Positions 9,497 through 18,547 of a stretch of 19,075 nt of DNA are shown in pieces. The stretch comes from Antrodiella citrinella (Eukaryota > Basidiomycota > Agaricomycetes > Polyporales > Steccherinaceae). The DNA lies in contig SGPM01000172.1 in assembly GCA_004802725.1 (NCBI GenBank), positions 36,233-55,307 on the forward strand. The letters are read 5' to 3'. Both the position numbers and the translations under genes were made by a program. The notes below the pieces were generated by a model that was given only the letters and a program-made list of their open reading frames with translations, did no database searches and was not told the DNA's origin. How positions within the stretch are numbered: the first letter of the stretch is position 1; the number at the start of each line of letters is the position of its first letter.

Positions 9497-10282
9497 ATGT
9501 TATTCCCAGTACTCGCCGTCCCTCTCGTTCTACTCGTCTGGCCTTCGTTGGCACAGCAGCTCACGCCGCCGACAGTCGCACTATCTTCCACCAGCGGTAC
9601 CGGTTCTAGCACGTCCAGCTCGGCCAGTAGGACACTCTCAGCGAGCGGAACGAGTGTTGCGAATGCGAGTGGGAGTGTGAATGCGACCGCGACGCCTACA
9701 CCGAGTGCTACGAATTTCCCCAGTCTGAGCGGGTATTCACCTTGCGGTGAGTTATTCTCAGAACTGCGCATTGACTGGAAAGACGATACTCACCGCGTCC
9801 GATGCGCCTTCTTCAGTGTCGAACTGTCTTGCGATATCTGTGGCTGCAGTGGGTTGTGATAGTCTCACAGACGTACAGTGTTTCTGCACCAAGTACGTCT
9901 CTCTTGCGGCAGATCTGTTCCACACTTACATGACTTGTCTGCAAGTGCAACGCGCTTTTCGCGCTCCCTTGTTGACTGCATCACACCGCAATGTCCTGGA
10001 GATTTGACCAACGCTGAGACGGTCTCCGGCCAATTCTGCGATCTTGCGTCACCGAACGTTTCACTTTCCTTCCCTCCGCCTACATCCACTCCCTCTGCTA
10101 CCAACTCATCGACCTCATCATCTACATCATCTACATCCGCATNGACCAGTGCCACTACACCTGCCGCTCCAACGCAGAGCAGCAGCGGTGCTCTTGGTCT
10201 CACGATGGACAGTTTAGCCCTGAGAGGCGCGTTGGCTGTAGGCCTTGGGTCTGCAATTGCCGCCTTCGCACTTGGCTCGTAG
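9497..10282 (+). CDS. Secreted CFEM-domain protein, probable GPI anchor
   Basis: Three exons (9497-9746, 9817-9892, 9946-10282) join in phase to 220 residues. Residues 1-19 form a signal peptide (hydrophobic VLAVPLVLLVW, cut likely after SLA). A 60-residue Ser/Thr-rich stretch comes before the CFEM domain, which carries eight cysteines at 83, 87, 97, 105, 107, 120, 125 and 140. The block LTDVQCFC gives the CFEM DxxCxC element, with Asp102 where the haem-ligand Asp sits in haem-binding CFEM proteins. A second Ser/Thr-rich stretch leads to a hydrophobic C-terminus (LAVGLGSAIAAFALGS), as expected for a GPI signal. It is expected on the cell wall or plasma membrane. Roles known for the family include haem/iron capture, wall structure and host interaction; which applies here is unknown. 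N at 10143 falls in a TNG codon. Confidence 0.88.
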
Positions 10283-11507
10283 ATATCCTTCCCCGATACT
10301 GCGTCTGATCATGCAATACCTCGGACCATCTCATAGACGTATACCACATATTGTTTGTTGGCACTCGCGTTCTTTCTCCAGATTTCTTCCCCCTCCCTCC
10401 TTTGCACACGTCATTATAAGCGCACTTCTTTCATTAGCATCACCTTCGTATATCCTTGCGCTTGACTAATGTTCTGCTCGGACGGACGGTTTCTTCGAAC
10501 CCGGACCATTTCCGATGTTAATATCTTAGCTATGGACTTTCTTTGCACGTCTCCCCAGTGCCTTATGTTGATCGTGCAGGTAACGGACAGTTTGTAATAT
10601 AGTCGTTTGTTTACCCTCCGTGCTCCCTGCGTCGGCTCTTGTCCAGGGGCATTATAAGCAAGTGAGTTNCCAGCTTATTTTGATTCATCTTCGACTGATG
10701 ATGTGTCTATTGCAGCTTGGGTATACCTGACACAGAATCGAATTTATCCAGGGCTTTCAATCCACTTTCAACGACAGAACGATGATCATATATCANTTCC
10801 GATGCTCCAACTGTCAGGTTCTCTTATTCTACCGAGGCTGTTCTGTTGGATGGTAAAGCTTCATGGAAATGTTGACAATCTTGTGACTACAACATACAGC
10901 ATTCATTCATCTGAACTCAGACTTTACACTTGGCNTCGTTTTATGCCGAAGTGCTGCACATTGTCAGGACCAAGCTCAGTATTGCTACCGCGGTCCAGAC
11001 CGTTGAACGTTGAGTCCCGATTTGTTNTTTNTCCAAAAGCACGTATGTATCGAAAGCTGATTCCACGACAGGCTCGACGACGCGTATNATAAATTGAATA
11101 TCAAGCTCGCCGCGATGTCTTGGGATNTTCATTGTGATATANGAGAGGCTACATTCCGAGCTCAACCTCTCGGAGAACTTCGCCGCGTGGATCTGAACCT
11201 GCTATACGCTCCTTGTCATCCGGANCCGGATCTATGTTCTTTGACATGCCGAAACGCCCTGCGTCCAACTGGTGAGTTGATCCCGGACTCATTANGACTT
11301 TNAGAAGTTGACCNNCTCCCAAGGATACACTGCAAAATTCAGGCCCACTTCATGAATCAATCCTGCCCTATTCAAAACAACGCCTGGAAATCTAAATTTG
11401 GCTCTGGTTTTCTCTGTACCTGTTAAGGAGGAATGTTTTTGAGGATAACGATACGCCGTTCGCGTTGCTCTTGATGCGCCCTTCNAATTGGCGGAGGTGC
11501 AAAAGCA
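10283..11507. other. Gene-poor 1.2 kb interval with clustered N bases
   Basis: The first 200 bp probably hold the 3' UTR of the CFEM gene. From 10669 onward, isolated N bases are frequent. A minus-strand frame at 10941-11165 contains a hydrophobic segment (TVWTAVAILSLVLTM) that might be a remnant of a membrane protein, but no exon structure supports it. No transposon hallmarks were seen. Confidence 0.35.
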
Positions 11508-11516
11508 TATAAAAGG
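11508..11516 (+). promoter_or_regulatory. TATA box of the small cysteine-rich protein gene
   Basis: TATAAAAGG, a strong match to the consensus, lies 143 bp upstream of the ATG at 11659. Strong TATA boxes are common on highly inducible fungal genes for secreted proteins. Confidence 0.6.
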
Positions 11517-11658
11517 GAGTNAAAAAANTGCACGTCGTACTNTAGCGAAGCCACTCGTTTTCAAGTCTAACNCCTCAGCGATCCTCATTACAGTGGGTTC
11601 TCATACGCTCATTTGTCTGCACACATAGCAGCTAAATCGTTCACTTATCTCACAGACG

Positions 11659-11912
11659 ATGCAGTTCAACTTCACCAGCGCCCTCGTCGCCATCCTGTTC
11701 GCGACCTCCGTCGCTGCATCCCCCGCACCAAACCCAGAGCCCCAGGTCACGCAATGCAGCTTCGGACTCGGCTCGCCCTGCTTCGGCACCGGCACCAGCG
11801 CTCCTCTTTGCTGCCAAGTAGGAACTTGTATCAAGGGGGTACGTAGACGACTGACATTTCTGAGGCGTCCTGAGTGTTTACCTTTTGTCCCGATCAGACG
11901 TGCCAGCTCTGA
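11659..11912 (+). CDS. Small secreted six-cysteine protein with knottin-like spacing
   Basis: Exon 1 (11659-11838) and a tiny exon 2 (11898-11912, Thr-Cys-Gln-Leu-stop) join in phase to 64 residues. Residues 1-20 form a signal peptide (hydrophobic ALVAILFATSVAA). A short Pro-rich stretch, SPAPNPEPQV, follows. The remaining 32 residues hold six cysteines at 33, 41, 51, 52, 57 and 62. The C-x7-C-x9-CC-x4-C-x4-C order is that of inhibitor-cystine-knot folds, with an adjacent third and fourth Cys. The sixth Cys is encoded by the second exon. The mature protein of about 40 residues should be extracellular and disulfide-stabilised. Function is unknown: an effector, an antimicrobial or a signalling role are all possible. 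Another choice is a non-knottin small secreted protein. No neighbour suggests a pathway. Confidence 0.75.
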
Positions 11913-12375
11913 TGATATAAAGAGAGGGCGAGCACGCTGTCAAATGAATCGTCTAAATTCTTGTAACGATCTGGACGACGCTTTATCCGTGTCTAACGTG
12001 AATCCAGTCGCATTCCTAACCGTGACACTTTGGCGCACGGCGTGCAGATGTGCAGGGTGAAAAATGTGTGTTCAGTCACCGCCAGCTTCAACGGCAATGC
12101 AGCGCTAGCACTGCTACTATTATGGCTGCTGTGGACTTTGTTTAGACCGCTCCTTGTCTTGTGAACTTGAGGGATTGGTATTGGATACTGGCTTTAGATC
12201 GAGGGGGAGACTGGAAACGAATGGCATTAGTGGTTTGGAGGGTACGCTGTGACTTCACGGTATACATCGTTCAAGTTGTCCGCGGCCGCGTGTTCATCAA
12301 CTGCATGCCATGCTACGGATCCGAGTCGAGTCACGAGGAGCACTCTTTCTTGGCTATCAACCGTCAGTATCCGAG
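11913..12375. other. 3' flank and intergenic region before the hydrolase gene
   Basis: No gene was resolved. The region should hold the 3' UTR of the cysteine-rich gene and the promoter of the plus-strand hydrolase. Open frames here show no splice support or recognisable motif. Confidence 0.4.
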
Positions 12376-13759
12376 ATGCCTCCTACAGTGCAGGTGAGTA
12401 GACATTCGACGTTTCTATCTGAACCTTTTCTGATGAACATGCCATGAAGAACGTCCAGTTTCCGATCCTGACCTTTCCTTCTCTAGAATCTCTTCCAAGC
12501 GATTCACCTGTACGCAGACTGTACCCCGACGACACTTATCCGAATGGTAACCTTCATATTTACATAGTCTTGCTATCGCCACAGCAGAGAGCATATACTG
12601 ATGCCAATGTGCAGGTGAATATTATCATTCGCCGCTCGGCCGTATCCGTTTTTGGATCTACGGCCCCTCAGATGGTCCCAAGGTATGTAACTTCATCATA
12701 CCTCTGTTCGACTCCGTTGATATACATTCAAGGTATCTTTGATTCATGGTATATCGACTCCGAGCATTCTCTTCAAGGACTTGGCCGACGAGCTCGTTGA
12801 AGCAGGGTTTCAACTGCTTCTATACGGTGGGTGATTCCAGACGTTCTCAGCCCTACCACCACTCTGACTCAATCGCTTGATTGTCTAGACGTCTACGGAA
12901 GAGGGTACTCCGAAGCCCCTACGGACGTCCTATCCAACAACGACTACATCACCCAGCTTGCTTTGTTGCTGCAATATGTCGGCTGGAAGAGCACGTACGT
13001 CGTCGGGATGTCGATGGGAGGCGGTATCGCCGCTGCGTTCACGTCCGCGTTTCCGCATCTGGTGAACGGAAAGATCGTGCTCTTGGCCTCGGCAGGCCTC
13101 GTGGCGGGACGCAAACTTGGTGGCTTCGAGAAGAAACGTCATGAGTCGAAGAAGGATGGAGCGAACCAGGTCTCGAACGACGCGGATCCAGAGGTGTGCT
13201 CTTATAAAAGCCTCCTGGTTGTCGTCAAAAAATTGAACGCATATAATGCAGGGAACGCCGTCGACTCTTGTCAACAGCACAGGTTCAGGACCATCGGTGA
13301 AATTAGGCCCAGGTGCAGATTCTCAGGTATACCTCCGAACTACTACCTGAAAATCGACAATACTCATCATCAAAATGAAGTTACGCAAACTCCTTGCTTC
13401 GTCTCTGCCTGGTCTCAAGAGAATTATTAAGGACACTCGACGATTTGGTCCGGTCGCAGGTTTGGAAAAAGCGTTTGAAAGTCTCGCCACAGTGCAAACC
13501 GCGGGCGGGTCTCTGAGAGTGTTGGTCATTCATGTGAGCCCTTCCACGCAACGTACCAACGTCACGGCGATCGAACTGATACGACCCGTGATAGGGAACA
13601 AAAGATCTTGTTGTGCCCTACACTGAGGCGGCTAAGGTGAAAGCTCTTGTACCACACGCCGAAGTGGTGACAATAGAAGGGGCAGACCATCATTTCCTGG
13701 GGCACCCAGATCACTGGCCGATCATCGCAAGAAACATAGCAAGGTTTTTATCTGCTTGA
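12376..13759 (+). CDS. Alpha/beta hydrolase-fold protein (plus-strand member of inverted pair)
   Basis: Eight exons (12376-12393, 12459-12546, 12615-12682, 12733-12826, 12889-13193, 13252-13326, 13381-13533, 13595-13759) join in phase to 321 residues. The oxyanion-type turn LIHGIST is at 61-67. DVYGRGYSEAP follows strand 4. The nucleophile elbow GMSMGG gives Ser131. The acid is Asp271 in GTKDLVVPY, and the His is His299 in EGADHHFLGH. The triad is complete, so an active esterase, lipase or epoxide-hydrolase-like enzyme is likely; the substrate is unknown. There is no signal peptide. Exon 1 codes only six residues (MPPTVQ). A tail-to-tail paralogue lies at 14351-15747 with matching introns. 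Compared with it, exon 5 has an extra in-frame 69-nt stretch (13101-13169) that begins GTGGCG and ends CAG. It may be an unspliced or optional intron; if removed, the product is 298 residues. Confidence 0.9.
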
Positions 13760-13798
13760 AGACGTTCCTGAGCGTGTATTTACACTTTTGCGTGTTCT

Positions 13799-14210
13799 TT
13801 GCCTGCGGAAGAGGTGCTAGCACTGGAAGTAAGTTCAAAATGTATAGACTGTAGGCTCGTTGTGGGAGTGATACTACACAAAAGTACGGCCCCACTGTCG
13901 TTTGACCTTTTATACACCGCTGGCCCTCCGTTGAGTACGCATCAACCAGCGGATACCAGGCTAGAGAAGGAGCTAACGCATGGGAACGAGACGTTCGCCA
14001 TGCAGGCGAAGGAGATCACATATATAAAGGAGATGAGTGCGAAGGACGTGCGGTTGAAGGCGAATATGCGTGCTGTTCAAGGTGACTTAGCAGCAATTTT
14101 GGCTGTCAATTTCAAGCGTATGGAACAGGTATGTCTTCCCCACTGAGGTCTTCCTTATTCTACCGGTCTGGTTATGCTCACATACATTTAAGATCGCTCC
14201 TTTCTCGTAA
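13799..14210 (+). CDS. Orphan coding fragment between the two hydrolases
   Basis: A plus-strand frame open from the ATG at 13799 becomes clearly protein-like after about 13965 (LEKELTHGNETFAMQAKEI, DVRLKANMRAVQGDLAAIL). It ends exactly at a GTATGT donor after 14128, and an acceptor at 14192 gives a short in-phase last exon (IAPFS, stop at 14210). The charged, helical composition suggests a coiled coil. The first part may include an intron, since a GTAAGT lies near 13830. No domain was recognised. It could be a small independent gene or the 3' remnant of a gene interrupted by the inverted duplication around it. Confidence 0.35.
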
Positions 14211-14350
14211 TCGAGGGTCAAGACGGTATTGGTCGCAGAAGAAAATATAAAATCCAAGACTTCAACGCACACGGTAGTGCCATCGAGACACATCGTCATT
14301 CCACTAGTGTACATGTACGTTCCTTCGCAAACAAAAATGAAATCCTCTGA

Positions 14351-15747
14351 TCAAGCTGATAAAAACCTCACGGTGTTGCTCGTGACGATCGGCCAGTGGT
14401 CGGGGTGTCCCAAGAAAGAGTGATCCGCTCCTTCGACCGTGACGACCTCAGCCTGTGGAACCAGAGCTTTGATCTTTGCAGCCTCTGTATACGGCACGAT
14501 ACTATCGTTCGTGCCCTTTGTCGCAAACAGCAAACATCAGTACGCATTCCAGATCGTAGCTGACATAAAATCTCACATGGACAACCAACACTTTGAGCGG
14601 TCCGTTGGCCGTCTGTGTGGTGGCGAGTGCTTCGAACGCGTTGCTCAAACCTGCGATCGGTCCGTAGCGCATGCTGTCCTGAAGAATACGGCTGTATCCA
14701 GGTAAAGACGATGCCTGAAGTTCGCGTAGCTTGTATAAAATGTTATTCATTAGCTAGATTATGCAAAGGGAGTAAATTGAATGGCCTTACCCCGGGGTTT
14801 GCGGCGACGAGCTCAGGTTCTCCGGATTGTCCCGGTGTCAGCTGTTTGCTGAGGGACGGCATCGTTCGCTGTGTTCACAAGACTGAGCGATCGACCGAGA
14901 TATCATAAACCTCGTTGAGAGCTTACCTCGCCATTCTCGTTGACTGGGAGCTGTTGGCAGTGTCAAACGTCAGCGTTCAATACAGGACGTGATCATGATC
15001 CTCAAACTGCGTACCCCAACAATACCTGCAGAGGCGAGGAGAACGATCTTTCCGTTCACGAGGTGTGGGAAGGTGGAGGTGAATGCGGCCGTGATTCCGC
15101 CGCCCATTGACATCCCAACGACATACGTGCTCGTCCAAGCAATAAACTGCAACAACAATGCAAGCTGGGTGATGTAGTCGTTGTTGGACAAAATCTCCGT
15201 GGGAGCCTCAGAGTAACCTCTGCCATATATGTCTGCAGGTTAAAGCAATTTGAGCACAGTCATCGGTAAGTATCAGGAGAATGACCATGGCTGACCGTAC
15301 AGAAGCACTTGAAATCCGGCTTTGACGAGATCGTCCGCCAGATTTTTGAATATCACACTCGGAGTGGAGATCCCATGGACCAAAGATACCTTGTTTAATA
15401 TATATGTCAGTAAACGCGGACATTGATGTGATCAGAGCTCAAGATACGAACCTTTGGCCCGTCAGAGGGACCGATGATCCAATAGCGGACACGACCGAGT
15501 GGCGATCGATAATACTTGCCTAAACATCGTAGAAAGATGTTGTGGGGCATCATTCTAACACGCAGGATGACAGATCAAACCTACCATTCGGATAGGTATC
15601 ATCAGGGTACACTTGACGGACAGCAGAATCGCTCGGAAGCGATTCAAGAGAAGGAAAGGTAAGAGTCGGGAACTATAGACATCACTCTACCGTCAGCGAT
15701 CTGTACTTGAGTGTATTCAACCAACTGACCTGCAGAGTAGGCGGCAT
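14351..15747 (-). CDS. Alpha/beta hydrolase-fold protein (minus-strand member of inverted pair)
   Basis: Nine exons (15747-15730, 15672-15585, 15519-15452, 15389-15296, 15232-15015, 14950-14927, 14868-14791, 14729-14577, 14515-14351) join in phase to 301 residues. The triad is Ser131 (GMSMGG), Asp251 (GTNDSIVPY) and His279 (EGADHSFLGH). DIYGRGYSEAP and LVHGIST match the plus-strand copy. Exons 1-4 and the last two have identical lengths in the two copies (18, 88, 68, 94, 153 and 165 nt), so they are paralogues from duplication. The difference lies in the cap region after LLASAG, where this copy has an extra intron and an 8-residue exon (LPVNENGE). Divergence in that loop, which usually shapes the substrate pocket, suggests different specificity. 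There is no signal peptide. Its TATA-like element is at 15828-15834. Confidence 0.9.
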
Positions 15748-15827
15748 CGCAGAGTAGATGGAGGGAGATGAGGAGAGGCTGGTGAGAGCGAGCTCGAGCA
15801 CGGCCCTCCGATTTGCCTCCGATCGCG

Positions 15828-15834
15828 TTTTATA
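15828..15834 (-). promoter_or_regulatory. TATA box of the minus-strand hydrolase
   Basis: The minus strand reads TATAAAA, 81 bp upstream of the ATG at 15747, in the context GGTATAAAACGCG. The plus-strand copy has no equally good match at the same distance, so the two may be regulated differently. Confidence 0.55.
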
Positions 15835-15951
15835 CCGCAATCTAATCTTGACCAATCAAATACCGGCGCCTGTGTTAACACTCCGCTTAGCCATCTCGCT
15901 TCAGGCAGCAGCTTGATACAAAACTGAGCGCATGTACAGTTTTTTTTTGAA

Positions 15952-16174
15952 GATCAAGGTGTTCAACACCACAGTCCGGTGTCCATTTCTTCTGGTGGCG
16001 ATGTCCCAACATTTCTGGTTAATGACTTCGGAGTGGCTTCGTCCACTGGCACTTCCATAGGCACAGCTTCCCTACAGACAATCGCCAAGATATCGAGTGC
16101 CGAGAGATGACTTGATCGAGGTAGAGGCTCCTGGTCTTGCTTTTGCAGCTTGGGTTCAGGACCTCAAGCTTTAA
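15952..16174 (+). CDS. Possible short plus-strand coding fragment
   Basis: A frame with no ATG of its own (DQGVQHHSPVSISSGGDVPT) reaches a GTTAAT donor after 16017. Removing 16018-16060 joins it in phase to a second piece (YRVPRDDLIEVEAP, AFAAWVQDLKL) that stops at 16172-16174. The intron would be only 43 nt and no domain is recognised. The second piece is the more protein-like. Confidence 0.18.
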
Positions 16175-16685
16175 GGACCATCTTCACCTTCGACGGTACT
16201 GTGAGACCGTTTCCGCTTTGTGGGTCCAGAGTCAGACTTCACGCTGCTGCGCTGTTGAGAACACCAATTTCGCATTTGCGTGTAGTTTCTGTAATGTTAT
16301 CAGGTGGCGGATAATTGTAGAAATTGAGGACTCACAAACCAATAGCAGGCGCCATGATCTTCATTTGCGCTGTCGTGGGCCGCCTGTCGTCAACTTCGAA
16401 CATAAGGCGCAACGCCTACAGTGAGCCGTGCCATTGTGTGTTCTGTGTCCTGCTCTTGTCTTCTGGCCGTTTGTCTTTGGAACGAAGAGCTGCTCGGTGT
16501 CGGAGGAGTTGGAGCGTGGAAGGACGTGGAAGAACAAAGGGGCAATGTATGTGTCGGAGGAAGTCGTTGTGAGCGAGTTCGGATCTGAGTGAAGAAGAAC
16601 GTGCCAGTAGAGCACTGTGTTGATGAACTCTGAAGACGGGCAGAGTGTCGTATGTAGACCAGGGAGTGGTATCGCGGTAAAGCAT
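16171..16685 (-). CDS. Uncertain minus-strand gene, exon structure unresolved
   Basis: On the minus strand all three frames stay open over about 16420-16680, and one begins with ATG at 16685 (MLYRDTTPWSTYDTLPVFR). After a TAG acceptor at about 16418, a protein-like exon reads LMFEVDDRRPTTAQMKIMAP and meets overlapping GTTTGT/GTGAGT donors near 16343. The next acceptor, just above 16251, opens a frame RSSVKSDSGPTKRKRSHSTV that stops at 16171-16173, but its phase does not match either donor. The other phases give tails of only a few residues. No domain is recognised. It may be a short real gene, a remnant, or chance openness of Pro/Ser/Thr-rich DNA. Confidence 0.25.
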
Positions 16686-17132
16686 CGTGAGGGCACATTA
16701 TGAATATATACTTGCATGATACCAAGCGTGGACCGGCGTCGGCAAGAAGGCAAGGAGGTCAAAGCTAGTCGATTTGTATCACGCTTTGAATAGACACAGG
16801 TGTCAGCAATGTATCCATGCAACATGAACAGGTACTCAATCAGGAGTGTTGTCTTCGGCGAGAGAAAGAAAGTACCAGACAGTTGCCAGGTGAGCGCGCG
16901 TCTACGCAACGTCATACGCTTGAACAGTCCGGACCGCCGTGCAGAACATCGCTTTGCATCCAATGAATTTGGCTATTCGAGGAGGCAAGTGCGAAATAGC
17001 AAACTACACACATGAACAGAACGAACCCGGACTGAAAACTCGAGCAAAATATCAGCAAGTGAGCAAGTACAAACGAAACTAGAAAACAAAAGAGAAGGTA
17101 TCGTAGGACACTACCTCGATTGGAACCAGACA
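16686..17132. other. 3' flank of the pinin gene, nothing resolved
   Basis: A 200-codon minus-strand frame spans part of this interval (to 16963) but shows no motif or codon signature that convinces. The part next to 17133 should be the 3' UTR of the pinin gene. Confidence 0.35.
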
Positions 17133-18395
17133 TCAATACTCGACTGCGTCGTCCTCGTCCGTCTGCATCGCCTCCCGTTTCGGCTGGACCACAGGTGTGA
17201 CCTTTGTCTCAGCCTTCACCGTCTTCTCCTCAGGCTTGGCCGCTGGCACAGGCGTGGGTTTTGCATCATCGTCCACATCCATGCCCGCTTCCTCCTTCAC
17301 CTTCGCCGCTTTCTCATCTTTGTTTCCATCCCCATCCTCGTCTTTCTTCTCGCTCACATCGACCCCATCGCCCATCTTGACGTCGTCTCCGTTCGTGGCG
17401 TCTTGGGGCTCCTTGCGTGACTGCTGCTCGGTCTTCTTCCGAGCGTCCTCCTCCGCGACGCGTTCACGCAGTTTGAGGATCTCAGCGACACCGTACGTGC
17501 GCTCCTCCCGGAATGCTAGCCATTCCTTTTCAGCGGCTTCCGTGACCTGCGATGCAGAGTTAGTACAAAGATGCTAACATCCAAAGAATGGTATTCGTAC
17601 CTCAGCCTTCCGTTTCATCAGGAATGCTTCCTGTGCGGGGGTCAAGATTGCGGGCAAGTAGTAAAGCGGTGGCGGGTGAGACTTTGCAAGGGGTTTGAGC
17701 GGGTCCGTCGACGAGGATGAAGCTGGCTCGTCGGATGAGTCTTCGGATGAGGGTATGGGTGGGATGTGATCTGCTGTAGACAGGAAGTTGGCTAATAGAG
17801 GCAGACGTGTCCGACGAAGTTTGTGCTGTACAAAACATGAATCGGCTATGAAGTTCTGCAAAGACTGATAAGACGTACGAGAGAATCCCTGAGCTGCAGC
17901 TCCTCTTCCTTGCGATTCGCAAACGTCTTGTCCTTTTTAGCTTCTTCCTGGCGCCTGACAGAGTCAGTCTCTTCTCGCAACCTATCCTGTAACCTCTGGT
18001 CGATCAGTTGTCGTTTCTTGGCCTACATCCGACAGAACGCGTCCTCGTCAGTTTCCTGTAGAGAGTAGTATGTTGCCACGCACCGCTTCGCTCTTATTCC
18101 TCTGGTTGTCCTCCACCTTGGCCTTGTTCAATGTTCCCACCAGCAGTCCAAACATCGACTTGCCCCGTTTCCTCTCCCGTCCGCTGGCGTCTTTATCAAC
18201 TGTGAGATCGAGTCTTGGTCTCTTGCGGTTCGCTGTTGCCATCGCTGCTGGTGCTGTTGGAGGCGCAAATGTCGTAGAAGACATGGCGGCATCTTCGTCT
18301 GCCGCGGAAGTTGTAGGCTGTGGTCTGAGGGATACGATGATTAGAGTGTTGATGCGCAGAAAGTTGCGAATACCAACGTACTCTTCTGTAGACAT
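17133..18395 (-). CDS. Pinin/SDK/memA domain protein
   Basis: Five exons (18395-18382, 18324-18084, 18022-17879, 17825-17601, 17546-17133) join in phase to 345 residues. After an Ala/Ser/Thr-rich start and a basic cluster that could be a nuclear signal (NRKRPRL, 37-43), the signature RKRGKSMFGLLVGTLNKAK at 56-74 marks the pinin/SDK/memA domain. It continues as a highly charged helix (KKRQLIDQRLQDRLREE, ANRKEEELQLRDSL) and YYLPAILTPAQEAFLMKRK. The C-terminal 130 residues are rich in Asp, Glu and Lys. Animal pinin is a nuclear spliceosome and exon-junction-associated factor; the fungal protein is expected to act in pre-mRNA processing. An in-frame ATG at 18458 would add 21 residues, but MSTEEP at 18395 is preferred. 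It diverges from a tRNA gene about 150 bp upstream. Confidence 0.88.
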
Positions 18396-18522
18396 AGTTG
18401 CAATGAGCAGGACCTGTTCGGAGGATGGCGCTGTGGAAGGGGTCAGTAAGAGGTTCAAAGTCTAGCAGCTGGAGCGCAGAAGGACCTTAGAGACGAAGGG
18501 CCCCAGGCCTGCAGATCATATG

Positions 18523-18530
18523 TTTTATAA
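18523..18530. promoter_or_regulatory. TATA element between the pinin and tRNA genes
   Basis: TTTTATAA on plus reads TTATAAAA on minus. It is about 130 bp upstream of the pinin ATG and 18-25 bp upstream of the mature tRNA 5' end, so it could serve Pol II in one direction and TFIIIB in the other. Confidence 0.45.
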
Positions 18531-18547
18531 GCAGCGGCTCCTGGAAC

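Noticed and set aside
10941..11165. Possible remnant of a multi-pass membrane protein (TVWTAVAILSLVLTM)
   Set aside because: Only one hydrophobic segment, five N bases in the frame, and no neighbouring exons on the same strand.
15941..15949. T-run as a terminator or transposon poly-A/T tail
   Set aside because: Only about nine bases, with no target-site duplication or reverse-transcriptase remnant nearby.
16361..16963. 200-codon uninterrupted minus-strand frame
   Set aside because: All three minus frames are open over much of the same stretch, the sequence shows no motif, and likely splice sites cut through it. Openness seems due to Pro/Ser/Thr-rich composition.
17197..17577. Ser/Phe-rich plus-strand frame
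   Set aside because: It is the complement of the acidic, Lys-rich last exon of the pinin gene.
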